From: Pseudoalteromonas shioyasakiensis
Lineage (GTDB): Bacteria; Pseudomonadota; Gammaproteobacteria; Enterobacterales; Alteromonadaceae
DNA: 64,000 nt
NCBI RefSeq assembly: GCF_024518675.1
Contig: NZ_JANIGL010000001.1
Span: forward strand, 372,001 to 436,000
Reading direction: 5' to 3'
Below the pieces are notes generated by a model that was not told the DNA's origin, ran no database searches, and worked only from the letters and a program-made list of their open reading frames with translations. Positions within the stretch are counted from its first letter, which is position 1, and the number at the start of each line of letters is the position of its first letter. Below, piece after piece: positions 18,518 through 28,634 of this stretch. Both the position numbers and the translations under genes were made by a program.

Positions 18518-19915
18518 ATGAGCCACTTAGCGATTTCAGAGCTATTAAAAGGCAAGGTTGCGGTAGACAGCCAAGTAACAGTAAAAGGCTGGATCCGTAC
18601 ACGCCGCGATTCAAAAGCAGGAATTTCATTTTTAGCCGTTCATGACGGTTCATGTTTTGACGCAATTCAAGCGGTAGTGCCTAATTCACTGAATAATTAC
18701 GAAGAAGTAACGCGTTTAACAGCAAGCTGCTCTGTATCAGTCACTGGTGTACTGGTTAAATCTGAAGGCAAAGGTCAGTCATTCGAAATCCAAGCGAATA
18801 AGGTTGAAGTATTAGGTTGGGTAGAAAACCCAGACTCATACCCTATGGCTGCTAAACGTCATAGCATCGAATATTTACGTGAACACGCACACTTACGCCC
18901 GCGCACTAACATTATTGGTGCCGTTACTCGTGTTCGTAACTGTTTAGCACAAGCTATTCATCGTTTTTATCACGAGCAAGGCTTTTACTGGATCAGCACG
19001 CCTATCATCACAGCGAGTGACTGTGAAGGCGCAGGTGAAATGTTCCGCGTGTCTACACTTGATATGCAAAACTTACCGCGCACAGATAAAGGCGATGTTG
19101 ATTACAGCGAAGACTTCTTCGGTAAAGAAGCGTTCCTAACGGTTTCGGGTCAGTTAAACGGCGAGACTTACGCGTCTGCAATGTCTAAAATTTATACCTT
19201 TGGTCCAACTTTCCGTGCTGAGAACTCCAACACATCTCGCCACCTTGCTGAGTTCTGGATGGTTGAACCAGAAGTCGCTTTTGCTGATCTTGAAGATATC
19301 GCCAAGCTTGCAGAGAACATGCTTAAGTATGTGTTTAAAGCTGTACTTGAAGAGCGTCGTGATGACATGGAATTCTTTGCACAACGTGTAGAGAAAACCG
19401 CTATCTCACGCTTAGAAGAATTTGTTGAAAAAGACTTTGCACAAGTTGATTACACAGATGCTGTTGAAATACTGAAAGCCTGTGGTAAGAAATTTGAATA
19501 CGCCGTTGAATGGGGTGTAGATTTACAGTCTGAGCATGAGCGTTACCTTGCTGAAGAGCACTTTAAAGCACCTGTGGTTATTAAAAACTACCCACGTGAT
19601 ATTAAAGCCTTCTACATGCGTCAAAACGAAGACGGTAAAACTGTTGCAGCCATGGACGTTGTTGCACCAGGCATTGGTGAAATCATTGGTGGCTCACAAC
19701 GTGAAGAACGCCTAGATGTACTTGATGCACGATTAGACGAAATGGGTCTTAATAAAGAAGACTACAGCTGGTACCGCGACTTACGTAAATATGGCTCAGT
19801 ACCGCACTCTGGTTTTGGTCTAGGCTTTGAGCGTTTAGTTGCTTATGTAACTGGTATGGGCAATGTGCGTGACGTTATTGCCTTCCCGCGTACTAAAGGT
19901 AGCGCCACTTACTAA
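18518..19915 (+). CDS. asnS: asparaginyl-tRNA synthetase
   Basis: AsnRS charges tRNA-Asn. The 465-residue class IIb synthetase has the N-terminal OB anticodon-binding domain ([20 protein letters not shown]), motif 2 [20 protein letters not shown] and motif 3 [15 protein letters not shown], and follows E. coli AsnRS throughout. The frame starts at GTG 18512, but TTGGAG sits six bases before ATG 18518, which also gives the family N-terminus. It is monocistronic with a strong terminator. Confidence 0.97.
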   Translation: MSHLAISELLKGKVAVDSQVTVKGWIRTRRDSKAGISFLAVHDGSCFDAIQAVVPNSLNNYEEVTRLTASCSVSVTGVLVKSEGKGQSFEIQANKVEVLGWVENPDSYPMAAKRHSIEYLREHAHLRPRTNIIGAVTRVRNCLAQAIHRFYHEQGFYWISTPIITASDCEGAGEMFRVSTLDMQNLPRTDKGDVDYSEDFFGKEAFLTVSGQLNGETYASAMSKIYTFGPTFRAENSNTSRHLAEFWMVEPEVAFADLEDIAKLAENMLKYVFKAVLEERRDDMEFFAQRVEKTAISRLEEFVEKDFAQVDYTDAVEILKACGKKFEYAVEWGVDLQSEHERYLAEEHFKAPVVIKNYPRDIKAFYMRQNEDGKTVAAMDVVAPGIGEIIGGSQREERLDVLDARLDEMGLNKEDYSWYRDLRKYGSVPHSGFGLGFERLVAYVTGMGNVRDVIAFPRTKGSATY

Positions 19916-19940
19916 GGTCTAAGCCAATTAGATAACAATA

Positions 19941-19965
19941 AAAACCAGCTATCTGCTGGTTTTTT
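19941..19965 (+). terminator. asnS terminator
   Basis: AAAACCAGC, loop TATCT, GCTGGTTTTTT: a 9-bp stem with U-run 26 bases after the stop. Confidence 0.9.
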
Positions 19966-20021
19966 ATTACTTTTTAGTGAGTTATTGTGCAGTTAAAAAG
20001 CGCATAACAGGGTGTTTTTCT

Positions 20022-20492
20022 TTACTCTCTTACGCAATGCCTAAAACATCCTAACTTGCGTAACTGATAGAATAAATACAAAATAACAAACGAAGACATA
20101 CACCACAACAAGCCACCAATCTCGATGTTTGCATCAATTAAGCTTATCGTTTCGCCCATCAGCACCTTGGGATTAAGTAAAAAGCTAACTGTGCAGATAA
20201 CACCGCCATGTGCAGCCCAACTACACAATTGTTCATTATTACACAAGCGTAATTGCAGAAAACTGGTTAACATAAAGATATTCGAACACCATGGTAGTGC
20301 TAAAAATAAGTACATGACTTCAAATGTATTGAAAAAAAGAGTGATAGCCAGTACAGCCTGAGACCAGCCTGCCAATAAAATACTGATACCCAACACTGAT
20401 TGATCCATGGTTGAAAACCCATGGGTGAACAAAGAGGCACAATAAAGAAGCACAGCTATAAAATAAAGTTTAGCGCTCGCATAAGAGTCCAT
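20022..20492 (-). CDS. hypothetical integral membrane protein
   Basis: A 156-residue protein with about four or five hydrophobic segments (for example LYFIAVLLYCASLF, VMYLFLALPWCSNIFML and LWCMSSFVILYLFYQL). It is rich in cysteine (ten), partly within membrane segments. I do not recognise a family. It lies between the asnS terminator and the etfBA terminator, transcribed alone on the minus strand. No strong ribosome-binding site was seen before the ATG at 20492. Confidence 0.6.
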   Translation of the reverse strand: MDSYASAKLYFIAVLLYCASLFTHGFSTMDQSVLGISILLAGWSQAVLAITLFFNTFEVMYLFLALPWCSNIFMLTSFLQLRLCNNEQLCSWAAHGGVICTVSFLLNPKVLMGETISLIDANIEIGGLLWCMSSFVILYLFYQLRKLGCFRHCVRE

Positions 20493-20541
20493 TCGTTTTT
20501 CGTCACCATACTCAACTATATAACGTTAACCATAGCACATA

Positions 20542-20579
20542 AAAAAAGCTGCACACCCAAATTAGGTGCAACAGCTTTT
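20542..20579 (-). terminator. etfBA terminator
   Basis: On the minus strand AAAAGCTGTTGCACC pairs with GGGTGTGCAGCTTTT with a few mismatches and is followed by a run of T. It lies about 20 bases after the etfA stop. Confidence 0.8.
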
Positions 20580-20600
20580 AACAACCAGAATAATTTAAAT

Positions 20601-21527
20601 TTAGAGTGCGTTTTCGAGCTGTGGTAATACCTCGAATAAATCGGCCACTAGACCATAATCTGCCACTTGAAATATAGGCGCATCAGGATCTTTATTAATT
20701 GCCACAATCACTTTAGAGTCTTTCATTCCTGCAAGATGCTGAATTGCGCCACTAATACCGACTGCGATATACAAATTAGGTGCAACAATTTTACCGGTTT
20801 GCCCCACTTGCATATCGTTTGCTACAAATCCCGCATCAACCGCAGCACGTGATGCACCAATGGCGGCACCTAGCTTATCTGCAATGCCATTTAATAGCGC
20901 AAAATTTTCTCCATTTTGCATACCACGACCACCTGAAATAACCACTTCAGCCGCGGTCAGTTCAGGGCGTTCTGATTCAGTTTGTTCAACACTTACAAAT
21001 TGACTTAAATGATTATCAAAAGTGCTATCTAATGCTGAAACTGTCGCAGCGGCTTGCTCTGTTTGTAAGTCAAAACTGCTTGCTCGTACTGTAATTACTT
21101 TTTTACTATCCAGTGACTTCACAGTTGCTATTGCATTACCAGCGTAAATAGGCCGTTTAAACGTCTCAGCATCAACAACATCGATAATTTCTGAAATCTG
21201 AGCAACATCTAATAAAGCAGCAACTCGTGGCATAAAGTTTTTACCCGTGGTGGTTGCACTTGCAACTATATGGGAATAATCACCGGCAAGTGATAGCACA
21301 AGATCAGCTGTATTTTCTGCTAATTGATGGCCATAGATTGCGTTATCAGCAACCAGAACAGTCGCGACACCATTAATTGACGCAACTTGATTGGCCATTT
21401 CACTAATATTTTCACCCAGTACTAACACATCAATTGCATTACCAAGTTTAACGGCCGCATTAATCGTTTTCGAAGTTTCTGGTTTTAAAATACCATTATC
21501 ATGATCGGCTATTACTAATGTTTTCAT
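20601..21527 (-). CDS. etfA: electron transfer flavoprotein alpha subunit
   Basis: EtfA holds the FAD of the ETF heterodimer, which takes electrons from acyl-CoA dehydrogenases. The 308-residue protein has the alpha-subunit start [16 protein letters not shown], and the C-terminal FAD-binding stretch [31 protein letters not shown] and [18 protein letters not shown]. The etfB stop lies two bases upstream, so both are one operon. The partner ETF-ubiquinone oxidoreductase is divergent at 22475. Confidence 0.96.
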   Translation of the reverse strand: MKTLVIADHDNGILKPETSKTINAAVKLGNAIDVLVLGENISEMANQVASINGVATVLVADNAIYGHQLAENTADLVLSLAGDYSHIVASATTTGKNFMPRVAALLDVAQISEIIDVVDAETFKRPIYAGNAIATVKSLDSKKVITVRASSFDLQTEQAAATVSALDSTFDNHLSQFVSVEQTESERPELTAAEVVISGGRGMQNGENFALLNGIADKLGAAIGASRAAVDAGFVANDMQVGQTGKIVAPNLYIAVGISGAIQHLAGMKDSKVIVAINKDPDAPIFQVADYGLVADLFEVLPQLENAL

Positions 21528-21528
21528 T

Positions 21529-22278
21529 TTAAATCACCTTCGCTTCTGTTTTTAGTTTTTCAACTAGCTGAGCAACATCATCAACAATAATACCGCCACT
21601 GCGTTTTACTGGTTCAGAGACAGAAACCAGTTGCGTGCGAGGCGCTAAATCAACACCTAAACTATCCGCCGCGATCACTTCAAGGGGCTTACGTTTGGCT
21701 TTCATAATATTTGGTAGCGATGCATACCTAGGCTCATTTAAGCGTAAATCAGTCGTGACTACGGCCGGGAGTTTTAACTCTACTGTTTGTAAACCACCAT
21801 CAACTTCACGTGTAACCTTAACCATTGCGTTGTCAATATCAAGCTTAGAGGCAAACGTCCCCTGCCCGCGATTCGTAAGAGCAGCAAGCATTTGACCGGT
21901 TTGGTTATTATCAGAATCAATTGACTGTTTACCTAAAATAACCAGTTCAGGCGCCTCTTTTTCAACCACTTTAGCGAGGAGCTTAGCAATATGCAGTGAC
22001 TCTAATTTTTCATCTGTTTCAATATGTATTGCTTTGTCAGCCCCTAATGCTAAGGCTGTACGAAGTTGCTCTTGAGCAGCTTTGGCACCAATAGTTACAG
22101 CTATGACTTCGGTGACAGTACCCGCTTCTTTTAAACGTATGGCCTCTTCAATGGCGATTTCACAAAACGGATTCATCGCCATTTTCACATTAGTGAGATC
22201 AACGTCACTGTTATCTGATTTAACACGAGCCTTAACGTTATAGTCGATGACTCTTTTTATTGGTACGAGCACTTTCAT
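21529..22278 (-). CDS. etfB: electron transfer flavoprotein beta subunit
   Basis: EtfB binds AMP and completes the ETF dimer. The 249-residue protein starts [20 protein letters not shown], the usual beta-subunit N-terminus, with [16 protein letters not shown] and the signature [23 protein letters not shown]. The frame is open to 22317, but ATG 22278 is preceded by GGGAG at five bases and matches the family start. The upstream region carries two LiuR-type palindromes, implying control with branched-chain amino acid or fatty acid breakdown. Confidence 0.96.
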   Translation of the reverse strand: MKVLVPIKRVIDYNVKARVKSDNSDVDLTNVKMAMNPFCEIAIEEAIRLKEAGTVTEVIAVTIGAKAAQEQLRTALALGADKAIHIETDEKLESLHIAKLLAKVVEKEAPELVILGKQSIDSDNNQTGQMLAALTNRGQGTFASKLDIDNAMVKVTREVDGGLQTVELKLPAVVTTDLRLNEPRYASLPNIMKAKRKPLEVIAADSLGVDLAPRTQLVSVSEPVKRSGGIIVDDVAQLVEKLKTEAKVI

Positions 22279-22308
22279 AGGAACTCCCTGATAATTTAAA
22301 CCTACAAG

Positions 22309-22324
22309 CTGACGCACACGTCAA
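22309..22324. promoter_or_regulatory. LiuR-like box A
   Basis: CTGACGCACACGTCAA, one outer mismatch from the palindrome TTGACG-N4-CGTCAA. It lies 31 bases before the etfB start. The family resemblance is to the LiuR (MerR-type) sites described for leucine/isovalerate genes of gammaproteobacteria. Confidence 0.6.
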
Positions 22325-22357
22325 CCTATTTATTTTATGAATTCAGACTACTTCCTG

Positions 22358-22373
22358 TTGACGTAAACGTCAA
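22358..22373. promoter_or_regulatory. LiuR-like box B
   Basis: TTGACGTAAACGTCAA, a perfect palindromic-arm site, 49 bp centre to centre from box A, between divergent etfBA and ETF-QO. It fits the known LiuR consensus closely. Confidence 0.7.
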
Positions 22374-22474
22374 CCTAAAATAACCTTAAACTATTCACAG
22401 CCTGTAACGTTTCATTTGCAAGTATGAAATTACCGTGCTTTTAGGTGCAGGCCCGTCACACACAAGAGGTTATT

Positions 22475-24121
22475 ATGGTCGAACGCGAAACCATGGAGTT
22501 TGATGTCGTTATTGTTGGAGCAGGCCCTGCAGGCCTTGCTACGGCGATTAAATTAGCTCAACTAGCAAAACAAAAAGAACAAGATTGTATGATTTGCGTG
22601 GTTGAAAAAGGGTCAGAGGTTGGTGCACACATTTTATCTGGCGCTATTTTTGAAACCACAGCGTTAGATGAATTGTTACCAAATTGGCAGGAATTAGGGG
22701 CTCCTGTCAGCACTAAAGTAACATCGGATGAAATTTACTGGTTTAACAATGAAACTAAAGCAACCTCAATCCCACACTTTGCTACGCCTAAAACGTTTCA
22801 TAACAACGGTAATTACATCGTCTCTATGGGAAATGTATGCCGTTGGCTTGCAGAGCAAGCTGAAAACTTAGGAGTCGAAATTTTCCCTGGGTTTAGTGCT
22901 CACTCGCTAATTATCGAAGATGAAGCAGTTAAAGGTATTATCACCGGTGATATGGGGGTTGATAAAGACGGTAATGAAAAAGATGGTTATATGCCAGGTA
23001 TGGAGTTGCGAGCAAAGTATACCGTATTTGCTGAAGGTTGCCGTGGGCACTTAGGTAAACAGCTTATAAATCATTTTGCCCTAGATAAAAACGCCTCACC
23101 ACAACATTATGGTTTAGGTTTTAAAGAAATTTGGCAAATAGACCCATCTAAACATAAAGAAGGAACCGTAGTTCACGGTACTGGCTGGCCATTAGCCAAT
23201 GATACTAATGGTGGTGCTTTTATGTATCACAGTGAGAATAATCAAGTAGTGGTAGGTTTAATTGTGGATTTAAACTATTCAAATCCACACTTGAGCCCAT
23301 TTGATGAGTTTCAACGAATGAAGCATCACCCTACTTTTAAAAGTATACTAGAGGGCGGTAAACGACTAGCTTATGGTGCACGTGCTATTGCCAAAGGAGG
23401 TTTACACTCATTGCCTAAAATGCATTTTCCTGGCGGCTTATTAGTAGGTTGCGATGCCGGCACTTTGAATTTTGCCAAAATTAAAGGTAACCATACGGCA
23501 ATGAAGTCAGGCATGATTGCAGCTGAGGTTATTTTTACAGCTATTGAAAACGACAATCAACATACTGACTTAGAACAGTATTCAGAAGCTTTCCAACAAA
23601 GTTGGGCTTATAAGGAGCTTTATCAATCGCGTAACTTTGGCCCTGTGATGCATAAGCTAGGGAAGTTTTTCGGTGGAGCATACAATACACTTGATCAAAA
23701 CCTTTTTTCAGGTGGCCTGCCTTTTAACTTTAAAGATAACACACCGGATCATGCAACCTTAGTAGATCAACATATGGCCACTAAGATTAGCTACCCAAAG
23801 CCTGATGGACAATTAAGTTTTGATAAGCTTTCGTCAGTATTTTTATCCAATACTAACCATGAAGAGTCACAACCTTGCCACTTGCAGTTAAAAAATAAAG
23901 CGCTGCCTATTGAAGTCAATTTGGTTAAGTTTGACGAGCCTGCACAACGTTACTGCCCAGCCGGAGTATACGAAGTACAACAGGTAGAAGGAAAAGATGA
24001 GTTTATCATTAATTCACAAAACTGCGTGCACTGTAAAACCTGTGATATTAAAGATCCGAGCCAAAATATAACCTGGGTCACCCCAGAAGGGGCTGGTGGC
24101 CCCAACTACCCAAATATGTAA
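22475..24121 (+). CDS. etfD: electron transfer flavoprotein-ubiquinone oxidoreductase
   Basis: ETF-QO passes electrons from ETF to ubiquinone at the inner membrane. The 548-residue protein starts with an FAD dinucleotide motif VVIVGAGPAGLATAIKLAQ, has CVVEKGSEVGAHILSGA and GCDAGTLNFAKIKGNHTAMK, and ends with the 4Fe-4S cysteines in CPAGVYE and NCVHCKTCDIKDP. The frame opens at 22445, but ATG 22475 follows AGAGG and gives the family start. It is divergent from etfBA with two LiuR-like boxes in between, so all three ETF genes are probably co-regulated. Confidence 0.95.
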   Translation: MVERETMEFDVVIVGAGPAGLATAIKLAQLAKQKEQDCMICVVEKGSEVGAHILSGAIFETTALDELLPNWQELGAPVSTKVTSDEIYWFNNETKATSIPHFATPKTFHNNGNYIVSMGNVCRWLAEQAENLGVEIFPGFSAHSLIIEDEAVKGIITGDMGVDKDGNEKDGYMPGMELRAKYTVFAEGCRGHLGKQLINHFALDKNASPQHYGLGFKEIWQIDPSKHKEGTVVHGTGWPLANDTNGGAFMYHSENNQVVVGLIVDLNYSNPHLSPFDEFQRMKHHPTFKSILEGGKRLAYGARAIAKGGLHSLPKMHFPGGLLVGCDAGTLNFAKIKGNHTAMKSGMIAAEVIFTAIENDNQHTDLEQYSEAFQQSWAYKELYQSRNFGPVMHKLGKFFGGAYNTLDQNLFSGGLPFNFKDNTPDHATLVDQHMATKISYPKPDGQLSFDKLSSVFLSNTNHEESQPCHLQLKNKALPIEVNLVKFDEPAQRYCPAGVYEVQQVEGKDEFIINSQNCVHCKTCDIKDPSQNITWVTPEGAGGPNYPNM

Positions 24122-24154
24122 ATCCCTCTAAATTATAAACTAATCCTAAATTGC

Positions 24155-24175
24155 AGGGGCTTCGGCCCCTTTTTT
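24155..24175 (+). terminator. ETF-QO terminator
   Basis: AGGGGC-TTCG-GCCCCT with a UUCG tetraloop followed by TTTTT, a strong intrinsic terminator. Confidence 0.92.
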
Positions 24176-24219
24176 GCGCTATGCTCAATAATGTCGAGAA
24201 ATAAAAAGAGAGTAAGTGT

Positions 24220-24693
24220 ATGCCGTCGTCTAGTGTTGTATTTCGTTTTTTAGCAGAACCTACAGATGTAAATTTTGGGGGTAAAGTCCACGGTGGTGTG
24301 GTCATGAAATGGATTGACCAAGCAGGCTATGCCTGCGCTGCTGGTTGGAGTGGTCACTACTGTGTGACTGTATCGGTTGCTGGTGTTAAATTTAGACGCC
24401 CTATATTAGTCGGTCAAATTGTTGAAGTTGAAGCCAAAATTGCACACACAGGTAAAACCAGTATGCAAATATTCATTCAAGTGCGCTGTGGCGACCCTAA
24501 GACTCAAAACTTGGTAGAGACAAACCACTGTATTATCAGCTTTATTGCAATGGATGAAACCGGTTACCCGGTTGCAGTGCCACCTTTTACTGCAGTTACA
24601 AAAGAGGATAAACAATTAGAAAACTATGCCATTAAAATGAAAGAAATTGCCATTGAAACAGAAACTTTATTGCATAAGTCTGCACCTGGCTAA
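24220..24693 (+). CDS. acyl-CoA thioesterase, hot-dog fold
   Basis: A 157-residue hot-dog thioesterase of the YciA/BFIT (cytosolic acyl-CoA hydrolase) type. FLAEPTDVNFGGKVHGGVVMKWIDQAGYACA carries the conserved Asn-Gly-His segment, followed by VSVAGVKFRRPILVGQIVEVEAKI. Such enzymes hydrolyse acyl-CoA to free acid and CoA. The position right after ETF-QO suggests a link with fatty-acid oxidation, though the terminator at 24155-24175 makes it a separate unit. Chain-length preference cannot be read from sequence. Confidence 0.88.
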   Translation: MPSSSVVFRFLAEPTDVNFGGKVHGGVVMKWIDQAGYACAAGWSGHYCVTVSVAGVKFRRPILVGQIVEVEAKIAHTGKTSMQIFIQVRCGDPKTQNLVETNHCIISFIAMDETGYPVAVPPFTAVTKEDKQLENYAIKMKEIAIETETLLHKSAPG

Positions 24694-24893
24694 GTAAACC
24701 TTACAAAGCACCTTGAAAAAGCTGCAACGGTGAAACTGAACAGCTGATTTAAAATAATGCAAAACCGTTGAAATTGACCTAAAAACAATCAAATAACCCG
24801 TATTTTATGCAGTTTTTTATTGGCACAAAGACTGCAAATGTATAAACGACGAATAACCAAACGTTATTTTTTATTTTATAAAGGAGCTATTAA

Positions 24894-25466
24894 ATGATTA
24901 AATCACTTTCAATTTCTGCCGTTGCTCTTGCATTATTTGGTTTTAACAACGCAGCTCATGCAGAAGTAATTGATATGGATATGCCGAGCATTTATACTGG
25001 TATCGGCTATGGGCAGTACTCTTTTGAATTTGAAGATTCTGAAAACGACACAGAATTTGATGATGACTCACAAATGCTAAAAGGTTATGTGGGCGCCCAA
25101 TTTAATAAATACATCAGCGTTGAGCTTGCTTATCAAAACTTTGATGAAGTTAGCGATATAGATAGCTACGCTGAAATCGACGGCGTTTCATTGGCCGCTC
25201 GCCTAGCAGCACCGCTGACAGAAAGCTTTTCAATTTACGCAAAAGGTGGTTGGCTTGAATGGGATGCAGAAGTAACCCAAGATATTCCAGCTGTTGGTAG
25301 TGTTTCAGCAGATCAAGATGGTGGCGATGTATTTTATGGTGCCGGTATTGAATATGCCTTTACTCAAAACGTGCAAATGCGTTTAGAGTATGAACGTTAT
25401 AAATTAGAAGACGATATTGACCCTGATATGGACGTAGCTTCTGTCTCAGTGCAGTATATGTTTTAA
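24894..25466 (+). CDS. outer-membrane beta-barrel protein (OmpA/OmpW-like 8-strand)
   Basis: A 190-residue protein with a signal peptide (MIKSLSISAVALALFGFNNA, then AHAEV) and an eight-stranded barrel pattern: YTGIGYGQYSFEFED, LKGYVGAQFNKYISVELAYQ, FSIYAKGGWLEWDAEV, FYGAGIEYAFTQNVQMRLEYERY and a C-terminal VSVQYMF ending in Phe. It lacks a peptidoglycan-binding domain. AAAGGAG lies six bases before the ATG. Acidic exposed loops suit a marine species. The role is probably structural or small-solute passage; unproven. Confidence 0.85.
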   Translation: MIKSLSISAVALALFGFNNAAHAEVIDMDMPSIYTGIGYGQYSFEFEDSENDTEFDDDSQMLKGYVGAQFNKYISVELAYQNFDEVSDIDSYAEIDGVSLAARLAAPLTESFSIYAKGGWLEWDAEVTQDIPAVGSVSADQDGGDVFYGAGIEYAFTQNVQMRLEYERYKLEDDIDPDMDVASVSVQYMF

Positions 25467-25490
25467 TTAGACCACCTGGTTTAATATTAA

Positions 25491-25515
25491 AAGGCAGCAT
25501 CGGCTGCCTTTTTTT
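25491..25515 (+). terminator. terminator after the barrel gene
   Basis: AAGGCAGC-ATCG-GCTGCCTT plus TTTTT: an 8-bp perfect stem with U-run. Confidence 0.92.
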
Positions 25516-25562
25516 ATGTTTACATGTAAAATGCAGTCACACTTAATCCCCTATGACAAATT

Positions 25563-26267
25563 ATGAGCGACTATCAGTTAACGGCCGTAGGCCATATTCA
25601 CTCTCCATATAAGCAAAAGTTTGCAATCCCACGCCAGCCTAGATTAGTACCGCAAGCTAAAGCCAAACTTGTATTTTGTGCAGATTTCAATCGGGAAGAG
25701 TTTGTTAGAGGCTTAGATGAGTTTTCTCATATTTGGCTACTATTTCGTTTTCATGAAACGGCTGATAAAGGCTACTCTGCCATGGTACGGCCGCCACGTT
25801 TAGGAGGAAATGACCGTAAAGGTGTATTTGCTACCCGTGCGACCTTTAGACCAAATGCTATCGGTATGAGTGCAGTTAAACTTGAGGGAATTGAGTATCA
25901 CAACGGCCAACTCAGCTTGCTGTTGTCAGGTATTGATTTATTAGATGGCACACCCATTTTAGACATAAAACCTTATTTACCCTATTCAGACGCGATGACT
26001 GACGCCACAGCTGGCTTTGCTGATGTTCGCCCAAAAACGCAAATGAGCGTAGAGTTTAGTGAGTCAGCCACAGCCTTCATTGCTTTGCAAAAGCAATACC
26101 CTGAATTAAAAGAATTTATAATAAATGTACTGAAACAAGACCCGCGTCCTGCCTATAAAAAACAAAAACAGGGCGAACAAAGTTATGGCATGACCTTATA
26201 TGAATTTAACATTCGCTGGCAGGTCAATGGTGAGCATAACTATGTTAGCCACATAGAAAAAGTATAG
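25563..26267 (+). CDS. trmO: tRNA (adenine(37)-N6)-methyltransferase TrmO
   Basis: TrmO (formerly TsaA/YaeB) methylates the N6 of t6A37 in tRNA-Thr. The 234-residue protein follows E. coli TrmO: IHSPYKQKFAIPRQPRLVP, LDEFSHIWLLFRFH, the conserved VRPPRLGGNDRKGVFATRA and FRPNAIGMSAVKLEGIE, DLLDGTPILDIKPYLPY, and the C-terminal QDPRPAYKK. It directly precedes proS, the same neighbourhood as in E. coli. Confidence 0.95.
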   Translation: MSDYQLTAVGHIHSPYKQKFAIPRQPRLVPQAKAKLVFCADFNREEFVRGLDEFSHIWLLFRFHETADKGYSAMVRPPRLGGNDRKGVFATRATFRPNAIGMSAVKLEGIEYHNGQLSLLLSGIDLLDGTPILDIKPYLPYSDAMTDATAGFADVRPKTQMSVEFSESATAFIALQKQYPELKEFIINVLKQDPRPAYKKQKQGEQSYGMTLYEFNIRWQVNGEHNYVSHIEKV

Positions 26268-26357
26268 AAAATATCACTTAGCGCTTTAGTGTAAAAGCAA
26301 GCGCTGTTAAACTTAGCGTCTTATTGTAATAATAATTTTATAACTATCGGAAAAAAC

Positions 26358-28082
26358 ATGCGTACCAGTCAATATATACTCGCAACACTTAAAGAAACGC
26401 CGTCTGATGCTGAGATTATCTCACACCAATTAATGCTTAGAGCTGGCATGATCCGTCGCGTTGCGTCGGGTTTATATACTTGGCTACCCTCTGGTTTACG
26501 CGTGTTACGCAAAGTCGAAAATATTGTTCGTGAAGAAATGGATAAAGCAGGCGCAATTGAAATGCTTATGCCTGTTATTCAGCCTGCAGATTTATGGCAA
26601 GAATCAGGTCGTTGGGACCAGTTTGGTGATGAATTAGTAAGATTTAACGATCGTCACAACCGCCCATTTGCACTTGGCCCAACTCACGAAGAAGTGATCA
26701 CTGATTTTGTTCGCAAAGAAATCAGCTCATATAAGCAATTACCACTGACATTATACCAAGTACAAACCAAAGTCCGTGATGAACGCCGCCCTCGTTTTGG
26801 TGTAATGCGTGCACGGGAATTTACCATGAAGGACGCTTACTCTTTTCACTTAAGTGATGAGTGTTTAGATGCAACCTATCAAGTAATGCATAAAGCATAC
26901 TGCAATATCTTTGAGCGCTTAAATTTAGATTACCGTCCGGTTATTGCAGATACAGGTTCAATTGGTGGTAGTGTTTCTCATGAATTCCATGTATTAGCAG
27001 AATCAGGTGAAGATGCAATTGCCTTTAGTGACGCCAGTGAGTACGCCGCAAATATTGAAAAGGCAGAAGCACTTGCGCCAACTGAAGCTCGCCCTGCCCC
27101 AACAAAAGACTTAAAAGCATTCCCAACACCTGATGCTAAAACTATCAGTGAACTGAAAAAACATTATGGTGTAAAACCACATCGTGGTGTGAAAACACTT
27201 ATTGTGTATGGCACAGCTGACGAAGAAGGTAAACGTGGTTTGGTTGCACTTGTGCTTAGAGGCGATCATGAGCTGAATGAATTAAAAGCTGAAAAACACC
27301 CACTTGTTGCTGCGCCACTTGAAATGGCTACTGAAGCAGATATCGTTGCAGCTATTGGTGCAAAACCAGGTTCACTAGGTCCTGTTGGTTTAGCAATTCC
27401 AATTATTGTCGACCGCACAGCCAATGTCATGGCTGATTTTGTCGCGGGTGCAAATAAAGATGATGAGCATTATAGCGGTATAAACTGGGATCGCGATGTT
27501 GCCAGTTATGAAGTTGCCGACATTCGTAATATTGTAGAAGGTGATCCTAGTCCTTGCGGCCAAGGCCAATTACAAATTAAACGCGGTATTGAAGTTGGTC
27601 ATATTTTCCAACTGGGAACAAAATACTCTGAAGCAATGAAAGCCGGTGTTTTAAGTGAGACAGGTAAAAACCAAATTATGACCATGGGTTGTTATGGTAT
27701 TGGTGTGTCTCGTATCGTTGCCGCAGCAATCGAGCAAAACAATGACCAGTATGGTATTAAGTGGCCACAACCTATTGCGCCTTTTGATTTAGCAATCGTA
27801 CCTATGAACATGCATAAATCGCATCGTATTCCGGATATTGCTAATAACTTATATCAAGGCTTAAAAGACGCTGGTCTTGACGTGTTATTTGATGACCGTA
27901 AAGAACGCCCTGGTGTGATGTTTAATGATATGGAGTTACTAGGTGTACCATTCACCTTAGTTATCGGTGAACGTAACCTAGATGAAAACAAGGTTGAGCT
28001 TAAAAATCGCCAAACAGGTGAAAAACTAATGCTTGATTTAGCGACTGCAGTAGAAACAATTAAAGCAGCTATAAGCGCTTAA
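26358..28082 (+). CDS. proS: prolyl-tRNA synthetase
   Basis: The bacterial-type ProRS has 574 residues: class II motifs ([20 protein letters not shown] start, [40 protein letters not shown]), an inserted YbaK-like editing domain between about residues 225 and 385 that removes mischarged alanine, and the C-terminal anticodon domain ([15 protein letters not shown] to GERNLDE). All expected parts are present. A strong terminator follows. Confidence 0.97.
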   Translation: MRTSQYILATLKETPSDAEIISHQLMLRAGMIRRVASGLYTWLPSGLRVLRKVENIVREEMDKAGAIEMLMPVIQPADLWQESGRWDQFGDELVRFNDRHNRPFALGPTHEEVITDFVRKEISSYKQLPLTLYQVQTKVRDERRPRFGVMRAREFTMKDAYSFHLSDECLDATYQVMHKAYCNIFERLNLDYRPVIADTGSIGGSVSHEFHVLAESGEDAIAFSDASEYAANIEKAEALAPTEARPAPTKDLKAFPTPDAKTISELKKHYGVKPHRGVKTLIVYGTADEEGKRGLVALVLRGDHELNELKAEKHPLVAAPLEMATEADIVAAIGAKPGSLGPVGLAIPIIVDRTANVMADFVAGANKDDEHYSGINWDRDVASYEVADIRNIVEGDPSPCGQGQLQIKRGIEVGHIFQLGTKYSEAMKAGVLSETGKNQIMTMGCYGIGVSRIVAAAIEQNNDQYGIKWPQPIAPFDLAIVPMNMHKSHRIPDIANNLYQGLKDAGLDVLFDDRKERPGVMFNDMELLGVPFTLVIGERNLDENKVELKNRQTGEKLMLDLATAVETIKAAISA

Positions 28083-28112
28083 ATTAGATTACTTAGCTAA
28101 CTCGTTTATAAA

Positions 28113-28137
28113 AAAACCGCGTAAAGCGGTTTTTTTA
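28113..28137 (+). terminator. proS terminator (bidirectional)
   Basis: AAAACCGC, loop GTAAA, GCGGTTTTTTT. Flanked by A and T runs, it can also end the convergent lipoprotein transcript. Confidence 0.92.
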
Positions 28138-28140
28138 TAT

Positions 28141-28536
28141 TTAATAATCGACACTATTTAGTGTCGACTCTACTTGCCCTGATTCAGTCAGTAACAGTGT
28201 TAATTTATATAGACTTGTGCTTTCGAAGTCTGTAGGTTTCGGCACTATAAGCTGCTGAGTAAATGCCCTGTTAAGTTGGTTTGTCCAGCTAATTGTCAGC
28301 TCCTCGCCACTATAGCCTTTGCTCGGAAAGCCTGTACCACAACTGTTATAGGCATCCACCACGCTACATGAGACACGACCATGTGTTTTAGCAACTGATA
28401 AAGTAACCTGGTGTAAATCATTTGCGCTTTGGTTTTTAAATTCTACTGCACTCACCTGTAATCTTGGCGTGTTCATTAACTGACAACCAGTAACCGAAGT
28501 TAGTAAAATTACAGGTATCATTATTTTCATCATCAT
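28141..28536 (-). CDS. small lipoprotein of unknown function
   Basis: A 131-residue lipoprotein precursor: MMMKIMIPVILLTSVTGC, with lipobox SVTGC about residue 14-18, then about 110 residues with a paired-cysteine region (SCSVVDAYNSCGTGF). The frame is open upstream to 28569, but ATG 28536 gives a normal signal peptide; two further in-frame ATG codons follow directly. Its position after proS recalls rcsF in E. coli, but the sequence does not look like RcsF. The family is not recognised. Confidence 0.65.
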   Translation of the reverse strand: MMMKIMIPVILLTSVTGCQLMNTPRLQVSAVEFKNQSANDLHQVTLSVAKTHGRVSCSVVDAYNSCGTGFPSKGYSGEELTISWTNQLNRAFTQQLIVPKPTDFESTSLYKLTLLLTESGQVESTLNSVDY

Positions 28537-28634
28537 TATATCTTTATAATTGTCATAGAGGTTTAGCAAAAGTGTCGTGTAAGCGTAACTAACAATACCT
28601 AAATTGGTTATTATTACACCGCGAGTAACACCTC

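Noticed and set aside
26280..26305. terminator between trmO and proS
   Set aside because: AGCGCTT and AAGCGCT pair over a long loop with no U-run; too weak to call.
28141..28536. RcsF orthologue after proS
   Set aside because: Position fits E. coli synteny, but cysteine pattern and sequence do not match RcsF.
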